Part shown: in pieces, positions 1 through 8,734 of the stretch
Position numbering within the stretch: position 1 is the stretch's first letter
Layout of the letters: each line of letters begins with the position of its first letter
Assembly: GCA_026645745.1 (NCBI GenBank)
Contig: JAPKMU010000010.1
Location: 1 to 32,123 of the forward strand
Origin: Anaerolineae bacterium
GTDB lineage: Bacteria > Chloroflexota > Anaerolineae > Aggregatilineales > Phototrophicaceae
Direction: 5' to 3'
DNA length: 32,123 nucleotides
Program-made: the position numbers and the translations under genes
The notes under the pieces: model-generated
The model's database searches: none
Seen by the model: the letters and a program-made list of their open reading frames with translations, nothing else
What the model was told of the DNA's origin: nothing

Positions 1-2
1 CG

Positions 3-629
3 GTGATCGGGCGGCAGGCAGCCGAAATTTACCAGCACGGAGACTATCTTGATGTTTTGGCGCACCGCTTAACCGAACCGGGAGATGCTGCCTTCGTGAT
101 CGGTCAAGTGCCATCAGTGCTGGTGATGTTCCTGTTCGGTTTGGTGATCGGTCGAAGTGGTATTCTGCAAAAACCGGATGTATATCAGCCGATCTTGCGG
201 CGTTGGCTGTTTCCCTCTCTGCTGATCGGTTTGGCGTTTAACGTGGCGTTCGTAATTGGCTGGCGGGAACAAGACTCATGGCTGGCGGCGATTGGGGTGC
301 ACATTGGCGCGCCCGCACTCAGTTTCTTCTATGCCAGTGTTGTCCTGCTCAATATCGAACGCCTTCGCGCCCTTGCCCCGGTCGGGCAGATGGCACTCAC
401 AAATTATCTGACCCATTCCATCGTTTGCACCACAATTTTCTACGGCTACGGACTTGGCTTGTACGATCAAGTCACCCCTCTGGGTCAGGTCGCCCTCGTC
501 GTGCTGATCTACGGCACACAGATCATCTTCAGCGGTTGGTGGATGCGGCGGTTCCGCTTTGGTCCGATGGAATGGGTATGGCGCAGTCTGACGTATGGCA
601 AAGCACAGCCGATCCGGCGCAGCGTGTGA
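3..629 (+). CDS. DUF418 (YeiB-type) membrane protein, C-terminal part
   Basis: This is the 3' part of a multi-pass inner-membrane protein whose N-terminus lies before the window; the GTG at position 3 is only the first in-frame codon, not a credible start. The 208 visible residues hold about five or six hydrophobic segments (around residues 35-52, 68-86, 96-118, 136-153 and 160-180). The DUF418 C-terminal signature is clear: VGQMALTNYLTHS at residues 127-139 and GPMEWVWRSLTYGK at residues 187-200, just before the end. DUF418 proteins such as YeiB are membrane proteins related to acyltransferase-3-like families. Their substrate is not established, so no reaction is assigned. The next gene follows 91 bases downstream on the same strand. 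Family call is secure; function is unknown. Confidence 0.9.
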   Translation: MIGRQAAEIYQHGDYLDVLAHRLTEPGDAAFVIGQVPSVLVMFLFGLVIGRSGILQKPDVYQPILRRWLFPSLLIGLAFNVAFVIGWREQDSWLAAIGVHIGAPALSFFYASVVLLNIERLRALAPVGQMALTNYLTHSIVCTTIFYGYGLGLYDQVTPLGQVALVVLIYGTQIIFSGWWMRRFRFGPMEWVWRSLTYGKAQPIRRSV

Positions 630-720
630 ATCTCCAGAAATCGTTTACGCTTCGGTAACAGTGCAGGAACGAATTCGCGCCATGCTGTCGTGTAGAAGTT
701 AGCACATCAAGGATTAACAC

Positions 721-1779
721 ATGATGCGGTCAATCAATATCGGCAGCAGTTTAGTCATCGGGGTGGGCTGCGCGCTGATGATTAGCGCAGCAACCGCCGC
801 CGCTCAAGTGAACGAACCGGAGACGTTCGAGAACGATTCGATATATGATTCGGCGGCGGAATACAGCGCATCTGTGAGCGGTGAGGCATTTCTCGTTTAC
901 CGTGATGGGACGCTGGTCTACGAAGTGTATCAGAATGGTTATGACGGCGCGGAACCGCATCTGCTCGCCAGCGGCACGAAAAGTTTCTCGTGCGCAATTG
1001 CCGTACTCGCGATTCAAGATGGTTTGCTGACGCTTGATGAGCGCGTTGCGGACACGATCACCGAATGGGCAGATGATCCCGAACGCAGTCAAATCACGGT
1101 GCGTCACTTGCTTAGTCTCACCAGCGGGCTGTCCACCGGGCGTGGTCAAGACGCGCTGTTCCGCACCCCGGATAACGCGAGTATGCACATCAACGAGACC
1201 GAATTGGCGAGCCCACCCGGTGAGGGCTTTTATTATGGTCCCGCCAATTACTACATATTCGCAGAGCTGATGCGGCGCAAGCTGAACGGAGAGGATGCGT
1301 GGGAGTATTTGACGCGCCGCCTCCTTGAACCGATCGGTTTAGAAGCGGCAATCAACCGTGACCGAGCCGGAACGCCCGCACTTCCCGGCGGAGCGCGTTT
1401 GACCGCTCGAAATTGGGCGCGCTACGGACAATTGATTTTGCAAGACGGTATGTGGAACGGCGAACAGCTTCTCGATCCTGTGCTGATGTCTGAGTGTTTC
1501 ATCGGCTCAAACGCGAACATCGTCTACGGGCTTACGTGGTGGCTGTATTATTCCGGTCAAGGCGATTTCAACGTGTTCGATCCGCTGCCGGATCAACCGG
1601 ATGACGGAATCGAACTCGGCGTGAGCGAACCGAATGTAATCGTCGCGGCGGGTGCGGGTAATCAACGGTTGTATATCATCCCGGCAGCAAATCTGGTGAT
1701 CGTGCGTTTTGGGCAGAATGATCCACAGTTCTCAGATGTGGAACTGATCAGCCGGATCACGAGCAGCGGGGAGAGGTAA
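721..1779 (+). CDS. Secreted serine hydrolase, beta-lactamase/class C fold
   Basis: A 352-aa exported serine hydrolase. Residues 1-28 form a signal peptide (hydrophobic core ending AATAAAQ), so it should act outside the cytoplasmic membrane. The catalytic SxxK motif is S84-G-T-K87, in the usual position before a helix. The second motif is YGPAN at 172-176, the variant seen in many esterase-like members in place of YSN. A typical C-terminal HxG/KTG motif is not obvious; GAGNQRLYIIP near the end occupies the equivalent place. The family contains esterases, D-aminopeptidases and penicillin-binding-like proteins, so substrate cannot be deduced and antibiotic resistance should not be assumed. The start is supported by AAGGA at 709-713. 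It is followed immediately by the terminator at 1787-1826 and faces another, only distantly related, serine hydrolase. Confidence 0.88.
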   Translation: MMRSINIGSSLVIGVGCALMISAATAAAQVNEPETFENDSIYDSAAEYSASVSGEAFLVYRDGTLVYEVYQNGYDGAEPHLLASGTKSFSCAIAVLAIQDGLLTLDERVADTITEWADDPERSQITVRHLLSLTSGLSTGRGQDALFRTPDNASMHINETELASPPGEGFYYGPANYYIFAELMRRKLNGEDAWEYLTRRLLEPIGLEAAINRDRAGTPALPGGARLTARNWARYGQLILQDGMWNGEQLLDPVLMSECFIGSNANIVYGLTWWLYYSGQGDFNVFDPLPDQPDDGIELGVSEPNVIVAAGAGNQRLYIIPAANLVIVRFGQNDPQFSDVELISRITSSGER

Positions 1780-1786
1780 TCCCTCT

Positions 1787-1826
1787 AAATATCACCCGCA
1801 AGGATTGACCTGTGCGGGTGATATTT
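1787..1826. terminator. Bidirectional intrinsic terminator
   Basis: A perfect 14-bp inverted repeat (1787-1800 and 1813-1826, arm AAATATCACCCGCA) with a 12-base loop lies between two convergent genes. The 3' arm ends in a TTTT run on the plus strand and the 5' arm begins with AAA, giving U-ends in both directions. It sits 8 bases after the stop of the plus-strand hydrolase and 10 bases past the stop of the minus-strand hydrolase. Confidence 0.85.
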
Positions 1827-1835
1827 TCACGAAAT

Positions 1836-3344
1836 CTACTCGACGCGGTTCAAAGTCAGTTCGAGAGATGGCATTTGCACCGTCATCGACACCGATTCAC
1901 CTTCGGATTGGAAGAAAATCGGCACACCTGCCGCGCCGTTATTCACCACGAGATAAATGCCTTCCATGGGCAGCGGCACGGCGCGGAATGCCCATGCGCC
2001 CCGCCGAATGATGAGGGCGTTTTCGCCCATTTCTACCGACCATCCGTTTTCGTATTCCCCGACGAACGCGGCAGCAGCCTCCGCATCGAACGGTGTACCG
2101 AGCATCTGCTCACGGATCGATTCATACTGACCGATCATTTCATCGAAATTCTCATGCAGATAATCGGCAGCCTGAGACGGAAACCCATGCAGCATTTCAG
2201 CAAAAGCATACGTCAGCGCGTTGTTGAACTCACCACCAAGCGCCGAGTTCGCAAACTGAACCAGCCCGACATTCGACTCTGGGAAGATCACAATTTGGGT
2301 TAACCACCCTTGCCAACCGCCGTCATGCCAGCGCATCGGAACGTCGTTGTAACGCAGCGTCACCCACCCCATCGCGTAATGCGAATCCGAAAAGCCGGGG
2401 ATAGGCATCGGCAGCTCGACACCGGGCTGCCATGTTTCCGCCAGCACCGATTCATCGACGATTCGCTCACCGTCCGGCGTGACTCCGCCGTTCATCTGCG
2501 TAATCAAGTAGCGCGCCATATCATCGAGACTCGCCCAAACCGCCCCCGCTGGAGCGCCGATCCCAATCGGCGGATCGACCATCACCGAACTGGTGAAGCC
2601 TTCAGCGTCAAGCGGAATTTCATAGGGGAGCGCGTAGTTATCGCCGAGCAAACTGTGATCATCCGTCACAATCGCGCTGTCCATGCTGATTGGTTCGAAT
2701 ACCCGCTCCTCAAGCAGTGCGCTGTACGAAGCGACCGTCGGCTCGAGTCCAGCGGCAAGCGCGGCAGCATATCCCACAGCCGCATAAACTTCGTTGTTAT
2801 AGGCATAGTGTTCGCGGTATTCCCCGGTGATCGCCTGTCTTCCTATTGCGCCGATCAAATCCGCAAAGGTGTAGTCTCCCCAATAAAATCCGTCGAGCGC
2901 CCCCGATTCAAGTCCCGTTGCCATCCCCATCAGATCGCGTAGTGTCATCCGCGCCGTGAGTTCAGGATCAGCGGTGACGAAATCTGGCAAAATGTCAGTC
3001 ACCGGCATATCCCACGACAAAAGACCTTCCTCGACCAACTGTGCGATCAAAAACGAGGTCATGGATTTGGTGGTTGAACCGACGCGGAACAACGTTTCGG
3101 TCGTAAACGGCAGATTATTCTCAACATCGCGTAGACCGAACCCCTGTGCAAAAATGACTTCCCCATCTTCAATAATGGCGACGGCAGCGCCCGGAACATA
3201 GAAATGCGCCATTTCCTCGGTAATCAACTGGGTGAATTCAGCGACAAGTTCATCGGTAACAGTGGGCGCGTCCTGCGCCTGTGCAAATTGAATACTGATC
3301 GCGGCAAGCAGCAGCGATACGAGCAGCACTATGCGGTTTCGCAT
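1836..3344 (-). CDS. Secreted serine hydrolase (beta-lactamase family) with C-terminal extra domain
   Basis: A 502-aa exported penicillin-binding-protein-like hydrolase. The ATG at 3344 is chosen over the in-frame codon 33 bases upstream because it starts directly with a signal peptide (residues 1-24, ending AQAQ) and has an AAAGGTG ribosome-binding site about 6 bases before it. All three active-site motifs are present: S90-T-T-K93, Y182-N-N184 and H340-D-G342. The last ~80 residues form a separate beta-rich domain of the type found after the catalytic domain in many class-C-like hydrolases (DUF3471-like placement). It is the last gene of the minus-strand run after the sensor kinase, 79 bases downstream. 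Substrate is unknown; esterase or peptidase activity on the cell surface is as likely as a lactamase activity. Confidence 0.88.
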   Translation of the reverse strand: MRNRIVLLVSLLLAAISIQFAQAQDAPTVTDELVAEFTQLITEEMAHFYVPGAAVAIIEDGEVIFAQGFGLRDVENNLPFTTETLFRVGSTTKSMTSFLIAQLVEEGLLSWDMPVTDILPDFVTADPELTARMTLRDLMGMATGLESGALDGFYWGDYTFADLIGAIGRQAITGEYREHYAYNNEVYAAVGYAAALAAGLEPTVASYSALLEERVFEPISMDSAIVTDDHSLLGDNYALPYEIPLDAEGFTSSVMVDPPIGIGAPAGAVWASLDDMARYLITQMNGGVTPDGERIVDESVLAETWQPGVELPMPIPGFSDSHYAMGWVTLRYNDVPMRWHDGGWQGWLTQIVIFPESNVGLVQFANSALGGEFNNALTYAFAEMLHGFPSQAADYLHENFDEMIGQYESIREQMLGTPFDAEAAAAFVGEYENGWSVEMGENALIIRRGAWAFRAVPLPMEGIYLVVNNGAAGVPIFFQSEGESVSMTVQMPSLELTLNRVE

Positions 3345-3423
3345 CAACAGCACCTTTCGGCTCTTAAGTTGTCTCACTGAGTAGTACGGACAGCGGGCTG
3401 CGAAGTTGCAGATGCACTGGTGG

Positions 3424-6273
3424 TTAATTCACCTTGATAGGCGCGCCACCGTTCATTGCGCGATCACCATGCGGAGCATGCCAGATCACCGTGACGCTCG
3501 TACCGCGCCCACCCTCGCTTTCGATTTCGACCACTGCGCCGACAGACTCCGCCCGTTCGCGCATATTTTCCAGCCCAAAACCAACGACAGCACGCTCTGG
3601 ATCAAAACCAACGCCGTTATCAGTGACGGACAGCATCGCCTTCTGCGGTTCCTGAATGAGGTGAATACGAAACTCGGAGGCTTGGCTGTGCTTGAGGATA
3701 TTGTTGATGCTTTCCTGCGCGATCCGGTACAGCATTTCGTGAACATCCGATGGAAGCGCATCACCGCCCCCATGCACTTCGAGCGAGGCTTCGATGTCGC
3801 GCCGCCCGCGTGCCGCGTCGATCAACTGACGAATCAATGTTGGCAGCGCGGTACGGGTGACGGCTTCCGGTCGAAGCTCGAGCAGAAGCGTCCGCATTTC
3901 CGCCAGCGCCGACTTGTTCAATTTCATCAATTCCACCACCAGCTTCGACGCCTCTTCCGGCTTTTGACTCCATTGTGACGGCAGTCCTTCAGCGATCAAC
4001 GCGGAAGAAAACAGCGTCTGGCTCACGGCGTCATGCAAATCACGCGCCAACCGCTGGCGCTCATGCACTTTGGCAGCTTCTTCGGCTTCTTGCGCCAAAC
4101 GGACACGCTCAAATGCTTGAGCGCCCTGCACCATCAGCGCCGCCATCACCTGCTGATCGGCATCCGTCCACAGCGGCGGTGAACGAAAGGCGAAGACAGC
4201 GATCCCCAAAACGCGATCTTGAGCGATCAACGGCAAAAATGCCTGACTTGTGCACTGAGCAACCATCGGAAACGCGGCGGCAGCAGGACACATTGCGGTC
4301 ATTTCCTCGGTGGTCATGAACCACAGCGGAACGCGATGTGCTGCCGCGTATCCCCCCGGAAACGCATCCGTGATTTCAATCAGTGTGTGTGCACTGTCTT
4401 CGGGATTATCAAAACCGAACGTGTAAATCCGTTTCAGCCACTTCCCCTTGTGGATAACGCAGTACGCGCCCATGTCCGCTTTGATATACGCCGCCCCCTG
4501 CGTGATGACGAGTTCGCTAACTTCTTCAAATGTTTTCGCTTTCGCCAGCGCAGCAGTCATCTCTTGCAGCCGTGACACACGTTCCATTGCGCGCTCTGCG
4601 TTGCGGCGGGCTTCGGCTTCTTCCTCAAACAAGCGCGAACGTTCCAGCGTTTGCGCGCAGTATTCCGTAATGGTGATCAATAAGCGGCGCAGAGTCTCAT
4701 CAAGAATACGTTCGGTGGGGAACGCCGCGAGAATGCATCCAATCGGCTTCTTGCCAACAATCAACGGCAGATACGCAGCGGCGCGGATTGGGGCAGTTCC
4801 CGCCGTACCCATCTTGATAAAATCGGAGAAGCGATCTTGATAACTGGTTTCGGAATCCACCCACAGCGGCTCGCCGTTGCTGAACACCGTCCCGGCGATC
4901 TCCAACTTCTGAAGCTCAACGCGGTCATTTGGCTCCACTCGTGTGATCTGATCGCCGTACTGGCGCGCGACAATGCGCAGGGTCTTGGTTTTGGGGTCAA
5001 GCAGTGCCACTGCTCCCAAGTGACAGCCCACCGGCATCAAGCCTTTTTGGATGACCGTTACCGCGACATCACTTGAGGTCAGCGCTTCTGTTAGGGATGC
5101 ACTTAACAGGCGAAGAATGTCATTTCGGTCATCTGCCTGTTGGCGTTCGTTGATCTCATGGCGGAGGCGCTGGTTGGTTTGTGTGAGTTTCTCCATTTGG
5201 CGCGCGTCTTCTGCCTCAAGTGACTGCGCCATATTGTCAAAGGCGCTGATGAGCGCATTCAGTTCTGCCATATCGGAGGTCAGTTCCGCGCGGGCATGCA
5301 GTTTCCCCGCTGCGATACCGCGAATAGCCGCCGTCAAACTGTTGATCGGGTTGGTGATATAGCTGGCGCTTAACCACGCGAAACCAATACCGAAGGCGAC
5401 AACCGCCGCCAAAATCAAAAAGTTGCGTGTACGTAGGGATTCGGCTTCTTCAAGGACATCATATTCGCTCACGCCGACGACGATATGCATTTGTCCGCTG
5501 GTTGTACTCAGTGCGGTGAAGCCGAAAATATAGGGGGTGCCCGCATAGGAAAGCCCGCGAATTGAACCGCGCAATGTGGAAAGCGCAGTCTCGCGGATTG
5601 GCACATTCAAGTAGGGCTGACCGATCCACGAAGGTTCTTCAGGGTAACGTGCTAAGACGACTCCGTTGCGGTCAAGCAAGGTGATGATGGCACTGCGCGG
5701 AAGATCAGTCGAAGACAAAAACTCATTCAGCCACTGGAGCGAAAGACTAGCCGCGAGGAGAAAATCCAACTCCCCGTCGTCTGTATAGATGGGCTGTGCC
5801 AACGTAATAACCGGCACGTTCGTGACGGGACCTATTCGATATTCGCTTACGCTGAACCCACCCGTTCGAATGGCTGCTTGATACCATTCAAAATTCGCGT
5901 TGTTGATCGGTGCACGTTCAGGGGAACTACGGCAGACGCTTATATGCGTTTCGCCATCAACGACAAAAAACGAGGCATAACGCGGCAGTTCATGGAGTAG
6001 ATCGGCAAGCAGGCTGTGGCAAGCTTCAACATCCCGATCGCGGATTGCCGGATAACGCGCCAGTGTTAGCAGCAGCAGTCGTGTGCTTTCGACATAATCG
6101 TAGTTATCTGCCGCGATCTGATCCGCAAGAGCCTGTACATCCTCCTCGCCTTGAGCCAACGCCGCCTGTTCGGCATCATACGAACTCAAAGCAACCAAAC
6201 CGGTAACCGGAAGGAAGATCACCAGCGCCAGAAGGACAATTCGAGTTTGCAGACGCTGTATTCGCAGTCGCAT
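3424..6273 (-). CDS. Sensor histidine kinase, NarL/HPK7 type, with Cache, HAMP and two GAF domains
   Basis: A 949-aa membrane sensor kinase. Order: TM1 (about residues 10-31), extracytoplasmic double-Cache-like sensor (about 35-280), TM2 (about 284-304), HAMP (305-358), coiled coil, GAF-like domain (about 385-550), second GAF-like domain (about 570-725), HisKA_3 dimerisation helix and HATPase. The phospho-acceptor is H747 in RDLHD, followed by the N-box QESINNILKHS and the DNGVG and GFGLENMRER nucleotide motifs. Such kinases pair with LuxR/NarL-type response regulators, but none is encoded in this window, so it is an orphan here. The ATG at 6273 is preferred to an upstream in-frame codon at 6306 because AAGGG sits 8 bases before it, overlapping the ATPase stop; the ATPase ends 11 bases upstream, implying co-transcription. 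The signal sensed is unknown; an ion or envelope stimulus would fit the neighbour. Confidence 0.9.
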   Translation of the reverse strand: MRLRIQRLQTRIVLLALVIFLPVTGLVALSSYDAEQAALAQGEEDVQALADQIAADNYDYVESTRLLLLTLARYPAIRDRDVEACHSLLADLLHELPRYASFFVVDGETHISVCRSSPERAPINNANFEWYQAAIRTGGFSVSEYRIGPVTNVPVITLAQPIYTDDGELDFLLAASLSLQWLNEFLSSTDLPRSAIITLLDRNGVVLARYPEEPSWIGQPYLNVPIRETALSTLRGSIRGLSYAGTPYIFGFTALSTTSGQMHIVVGVSEYDVLEEAESLRTRNFLILAAVVAFGIGFAWLSASYITNPINSLTAAIRGIAAGKLHARAELTSDMAELNALISAFDNMAQSLEAEDARQMEKLTQTNQRLRHEINERQQADDRNDILRLLSASLTEALTSSDVAVTVIQKGLMPVGCHLGAVALLDPKTKTLRIVARQYGDQITRVEPNDRVELQKLEIAGTVFSNGEPLWVDSETSYQDRFSDFIKMGTAGTAPIRAAAYLPLIVGKKPIGCILAAFPTERILDETLRRLLITITEYCAQTLERSRLFEEEAEARRNAERAMERVSRLQEMTAALAKAKTFEEVSELVITQGAAYIKADMGAYCVIHKGKWLKRIYTFGFDNPEDSAHTLIEITDAFPGGYAAAHRVPLWFMTTEEMTAMCPAAAAFPMVAQCTSQAFLPLIAQDRVLGIAVFAFRSPPLWTDADQQVMAALMVQGAQAFERVRLAQEAEEAAKVHERQRLARDLHDAVSQTLFSSALIAEGLPSQWSQKPEEASKLVVELMKLNKSALAEMRTLLLELRPEAVTRTALPTLIRQLIDAARGRRDIEASLEVHGGGDALPSDVHEMLYRIAQESINNILKHSQASEFRIHLIQEPQKAMLSVTDNGVGFDPERAVVGFGLENMRERAESVGAVVEIESEGGRGTSVTVIWHAPHGDRAMNGGAPIKVN

Positions 6274-6284
6274 GACGCCAGCCC

Positions 6285-8708
6285 TTATGGCTCGGTGATC
6301 TTCCACAATTGGTTGATGGGATGGCGGGCATGCATGGATGATTCAACGAGCATCACATTGAGCAAGAACAGAGCAGTAATCAACAGTGCAATCAGCGGCG
6401 GCACGGGCATGAATCCAATGATGCCCAAGAGCATATAGGGCACGATCAACCCGACGATCAAAAATACCGCGCCGAGGATGACACTTCCCCTATGTTGGAT
6501 AAATGTACGCGGGCGGCTGAATTCGACACCCTGCGCCCACAAGAAAATATACATTCCATATAGCAGTATATACAACGTCAGCGCGGAACGCGAAATTTCG
6601 ACGTTGTATCCTTGTGACCGGAACGTCACGAAGTAGAGCAGCCCTAACGCCACCGCACCGATGATTCCGCTGGTGATCACGAAATCAAGCACATCGCGCC
6701 GGAAGCGTGTCATCATCTTGGGCTTGAGGATGCCTAAGCCGTAGAAACCGCCTTGAATATTCGACGTGAAAAACGTCGCAATCGCGACCTGAGCGGGTGA
6801 AATTGGGAATGGCAGGGTCATGAGTGCCGCGAAGATCATCAGCAGCGTGATAAAAGCGTTCTTCGCCAGAAACATGATCGCGGTTGCATAAACCGTGCGC
6901 GTGATCTCACCGCCACGCCCAAAGGCAATCGGGAGCGTCGTCATCGCATTGTTGAGCAGGATGATATCCGCGACATCCTTGGCAATCCGCGCGCCGTTGT
7001 TCATCACCACCGCGAGATTAGCCGCCTTGAGCGCCGGGACATCGTTCACGCCGTCCCCAACCATTGCGACGTACTCGCCTTTCTTTTGCAGCGTGTGGAT
7101 CACCCGCCGTTTTCCATCCGGGCTGATGCGCGCGAACAACTGCGCTTCGCTGACAATCGCATCCAGATCGCCGTCGGTCATCGCGTCCACTTGTTCGCCC
7201 GTGTAAGCGCGTTCAATCGAGATTCCCGCCTGCTCCGCAATTGCTTTGACCGTCCGCATGTTGTCGCCGCTGAGGATTTTCAGCTTCACATTGAGCGCGC
7301 GGAATTGATCGAGCGTGGTATGGATATCCGGTCGAATTTGATCGCTCAAAACAAGGAGCGCCAGCGGTTGAATATTGCCGCTCAATTCACTGTCAAGCGT
7401 TCCGCTTACGCGCCCGAATGCAAGGACGCGCATTCCTTTTTCTGCCAGCGAATCTGACCGCATCATCGCCGTTTCTGCGATTCCGTTTGGGCTGTGTGCC
7501 AGCAGGCGATCCGATGCGCCGAGGATCAAGGTTTCGCCAGAAAAATGGATCGCGCTCCACTTGCGCGCCGATGTAAACGGCGTTTCGCGGGTTTTCGTGC
7601 GCGGCTTGCCTTCGACCGGGTTGGCTTCAAGATACGTTTGAACCGCGTGTGACGTGGTGTTATGGCTGGCAACATTGCTGACGAAATCGCGCAGCAAAAA
7701 CACGATTTCGTCTTCGGTCGCCGTGCCGAGCGGAATGATCTGGTGCAGGCATAATTCGTTCTTCGTCAGCGTCCCCGTTTTATCGAAGCACAACACGGTT
7801 GCATTGCTCATGCTTTCGACCGCGTTCACGCGCTGAATCAGCGTTTTGTGGCGGCTGAGGAGAATCGCGCCGACCGTCAGTGACAGCGTACTGACGAGCA
7901 CTAACCCTTGCGGGACGAGGCTGGTGATCAACACGACGAGATCACGCGCGATATGCAGCGGATTCTTTTCTTGGAGGATGCCCGCAACAAGGATTGATGC
8001 GCCGAGGACAAACATTGCCAGAATACTCAGTTCGACAAACGCGGAAACACGCTGCTGAGTCGGCGTAAGGATGCGCTTGTATGCCTTCGCAATGCTCGTC
8101 AAGCGGTTGACGGTGCTTTCGCGCCCCACCTGAGTCGCGCGCATCAAGCCCGCCCCCGCCAGCACATACGAGCCGGAGGTACACGGATCACCAACGACCT
8201 TTTCGATGGGATCGCTTTCGCCGGTAAGCTGTGACTCGTCAATTTCCAGCGCATCCGAATAGATAATTTCGCCGTCCACTGCGAGGAGTGCTCCGGGCGT
8301 GAGCAGAATTACATCGTCTTTGACGATCTCACGCGCTGGAAGGGTGACAAGTTGACCATCCCGGTAAACCTGTGCTTCTTTCGATGCCAGCGCCGCCAGT
8401 TGATCGAGTTTCCGCTTGGCACTGACTTCTTGAGCCGTACCTAAGATTGTGTTGGTGATGACCGAGAATCCGGCGGTAAACAACGTCGCCCAATCGCGGA
8501 AGAAAAACACGACGATCAACAAAACGGACAGCGTGATGTTGAACAGATTGAGAAAGTTATCGCGGGCAATATCCCAATAGCTGCGTCCGGTGCGCGGCTG
8601 GTATGCGTTCGTTTCGCCGCGCGCGACGCGCTCGGCAACTTCGGCTCGTGTCAGCCCATGATGGGATAGGCTCGAAACAGGGGTCTGGATCGGGTCAATT
8701 ACGCTCAT
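6285..8708 (-). CDS. Cation-translocating P-type ATPase, CtpE-like
   Basis: An 807-aa P-type ATPase lacking N-terminal metal-binding domains. The actuator motif TGES is at 162-165, the phosphorylation motif DKTGTLT starts at D309, the nucleotide-binding motif KWSA is at 383-386, and the hinge motif GDGVND is at 551-556. Membrane helices flank these, with a long C-terminal hydrophobic block (about 600-790). Overall layout and length resemble mycobacterial CtpE, a calcium transporter, and the N-terminal segment GLTRAEVAERVARGETNA is typical of that group; ion specificity is inferred, not shown. The M4 motif reads VPQGL (265-269), with Gln267 where calcium pumps usually carry Glu. A GGAAA ribosome-binding site lies 6 bases before the start. 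The glycosyltransferase ends 26 bases upstream and the sensor kinase begins 11 bases downstream. Confidence 0.9.
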   Translation of the reverse strand: MSVIDPIQTPVSSLSHHGLTRAEVAERVARGETNAYQPRTGRSYWDIARDNFLNLFNITLSVLLIVVFFFRDWATLFTAGFSVITNTILGTAQEVSAKRKLDQLAALASKEAQVYRDGQLVTLPAREIVKDDVILLTPGALLAVDGEIIYSDALEIDESQLTGESDPIEKVVGDPCTSGSYVLAGAGLMRATQVGRESTVNRLTSIAKAYKRILTPTQQRVSAFVELSILAMFVLGASILVAGILQEKNPLHIARDLVVLITSLVPQGLVLVSTLSLTVGAILLSRHKTLIQRVNAVESMSNATVLCFDKTGTLTKNELCLHQIIPLGTATEDEIVFLLRDFVSNVASHNTTSHAVQTYLEANPVEGKPRTKTRETPFTSARKWSAIHFSGETLILGASDRLLAHSPNGIAETAMMRSDSLAEKGMRVLAFGRVSGTLDSELSGNIQPLALLVLSDQIRPDIHTTLDQFRALNVKLKILSGDNMRTVKAIAEQAGISIERAYTGEQVDAMTDGDLDAIVSEAQLFARISPDGKRRVIHTLQKKGEYVAMVGDGVNDVPALKAANLAVVMNNGARIAKDVADIILLNNAMTTLPIAFGRGGEITRTVYATAIMFLAKNAFITLLMIFAALMTLPFPISPAQVAIATFFTSNIQGGFYGLGILKPKMMTRFRRDVLDFVITSGIIGAVALGLLYFVTFRSQGYNVEISRSALTLYILLYGMYIFLWAQGVEFSRPRTFIQHRGSVILGAVFLIVGLIVPYMLLGIIGFMPVPPLIALLITALFLLNVMLVESSMHARHPINQLWKITEP

Positions 8709-8734
8709 TGAGTTTCCATAAGTTCACAATACGA

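Noticed and set aside
2688-2706. GGTTCGAATAC-like string resembling a tRNA T-arm
   Set aside because: It lies inside the serine hydrolase coding sequence and no acceptor, D or anticodon stem can be built around it.
2310-2942. Open frame of about 210 codons on the plus strand
   Set aside because: Shadow of the minus-strand serine hydrolase, whose SxxK, YxN and HxG motifs are intact.
721-3344. The two serine hydrolases as antibiotic-resistance beta-lactamases
   Set aside because: They share the fold, but sequence and length fit the broad esterase/peptidase-like group; nothing supports a resistance role.
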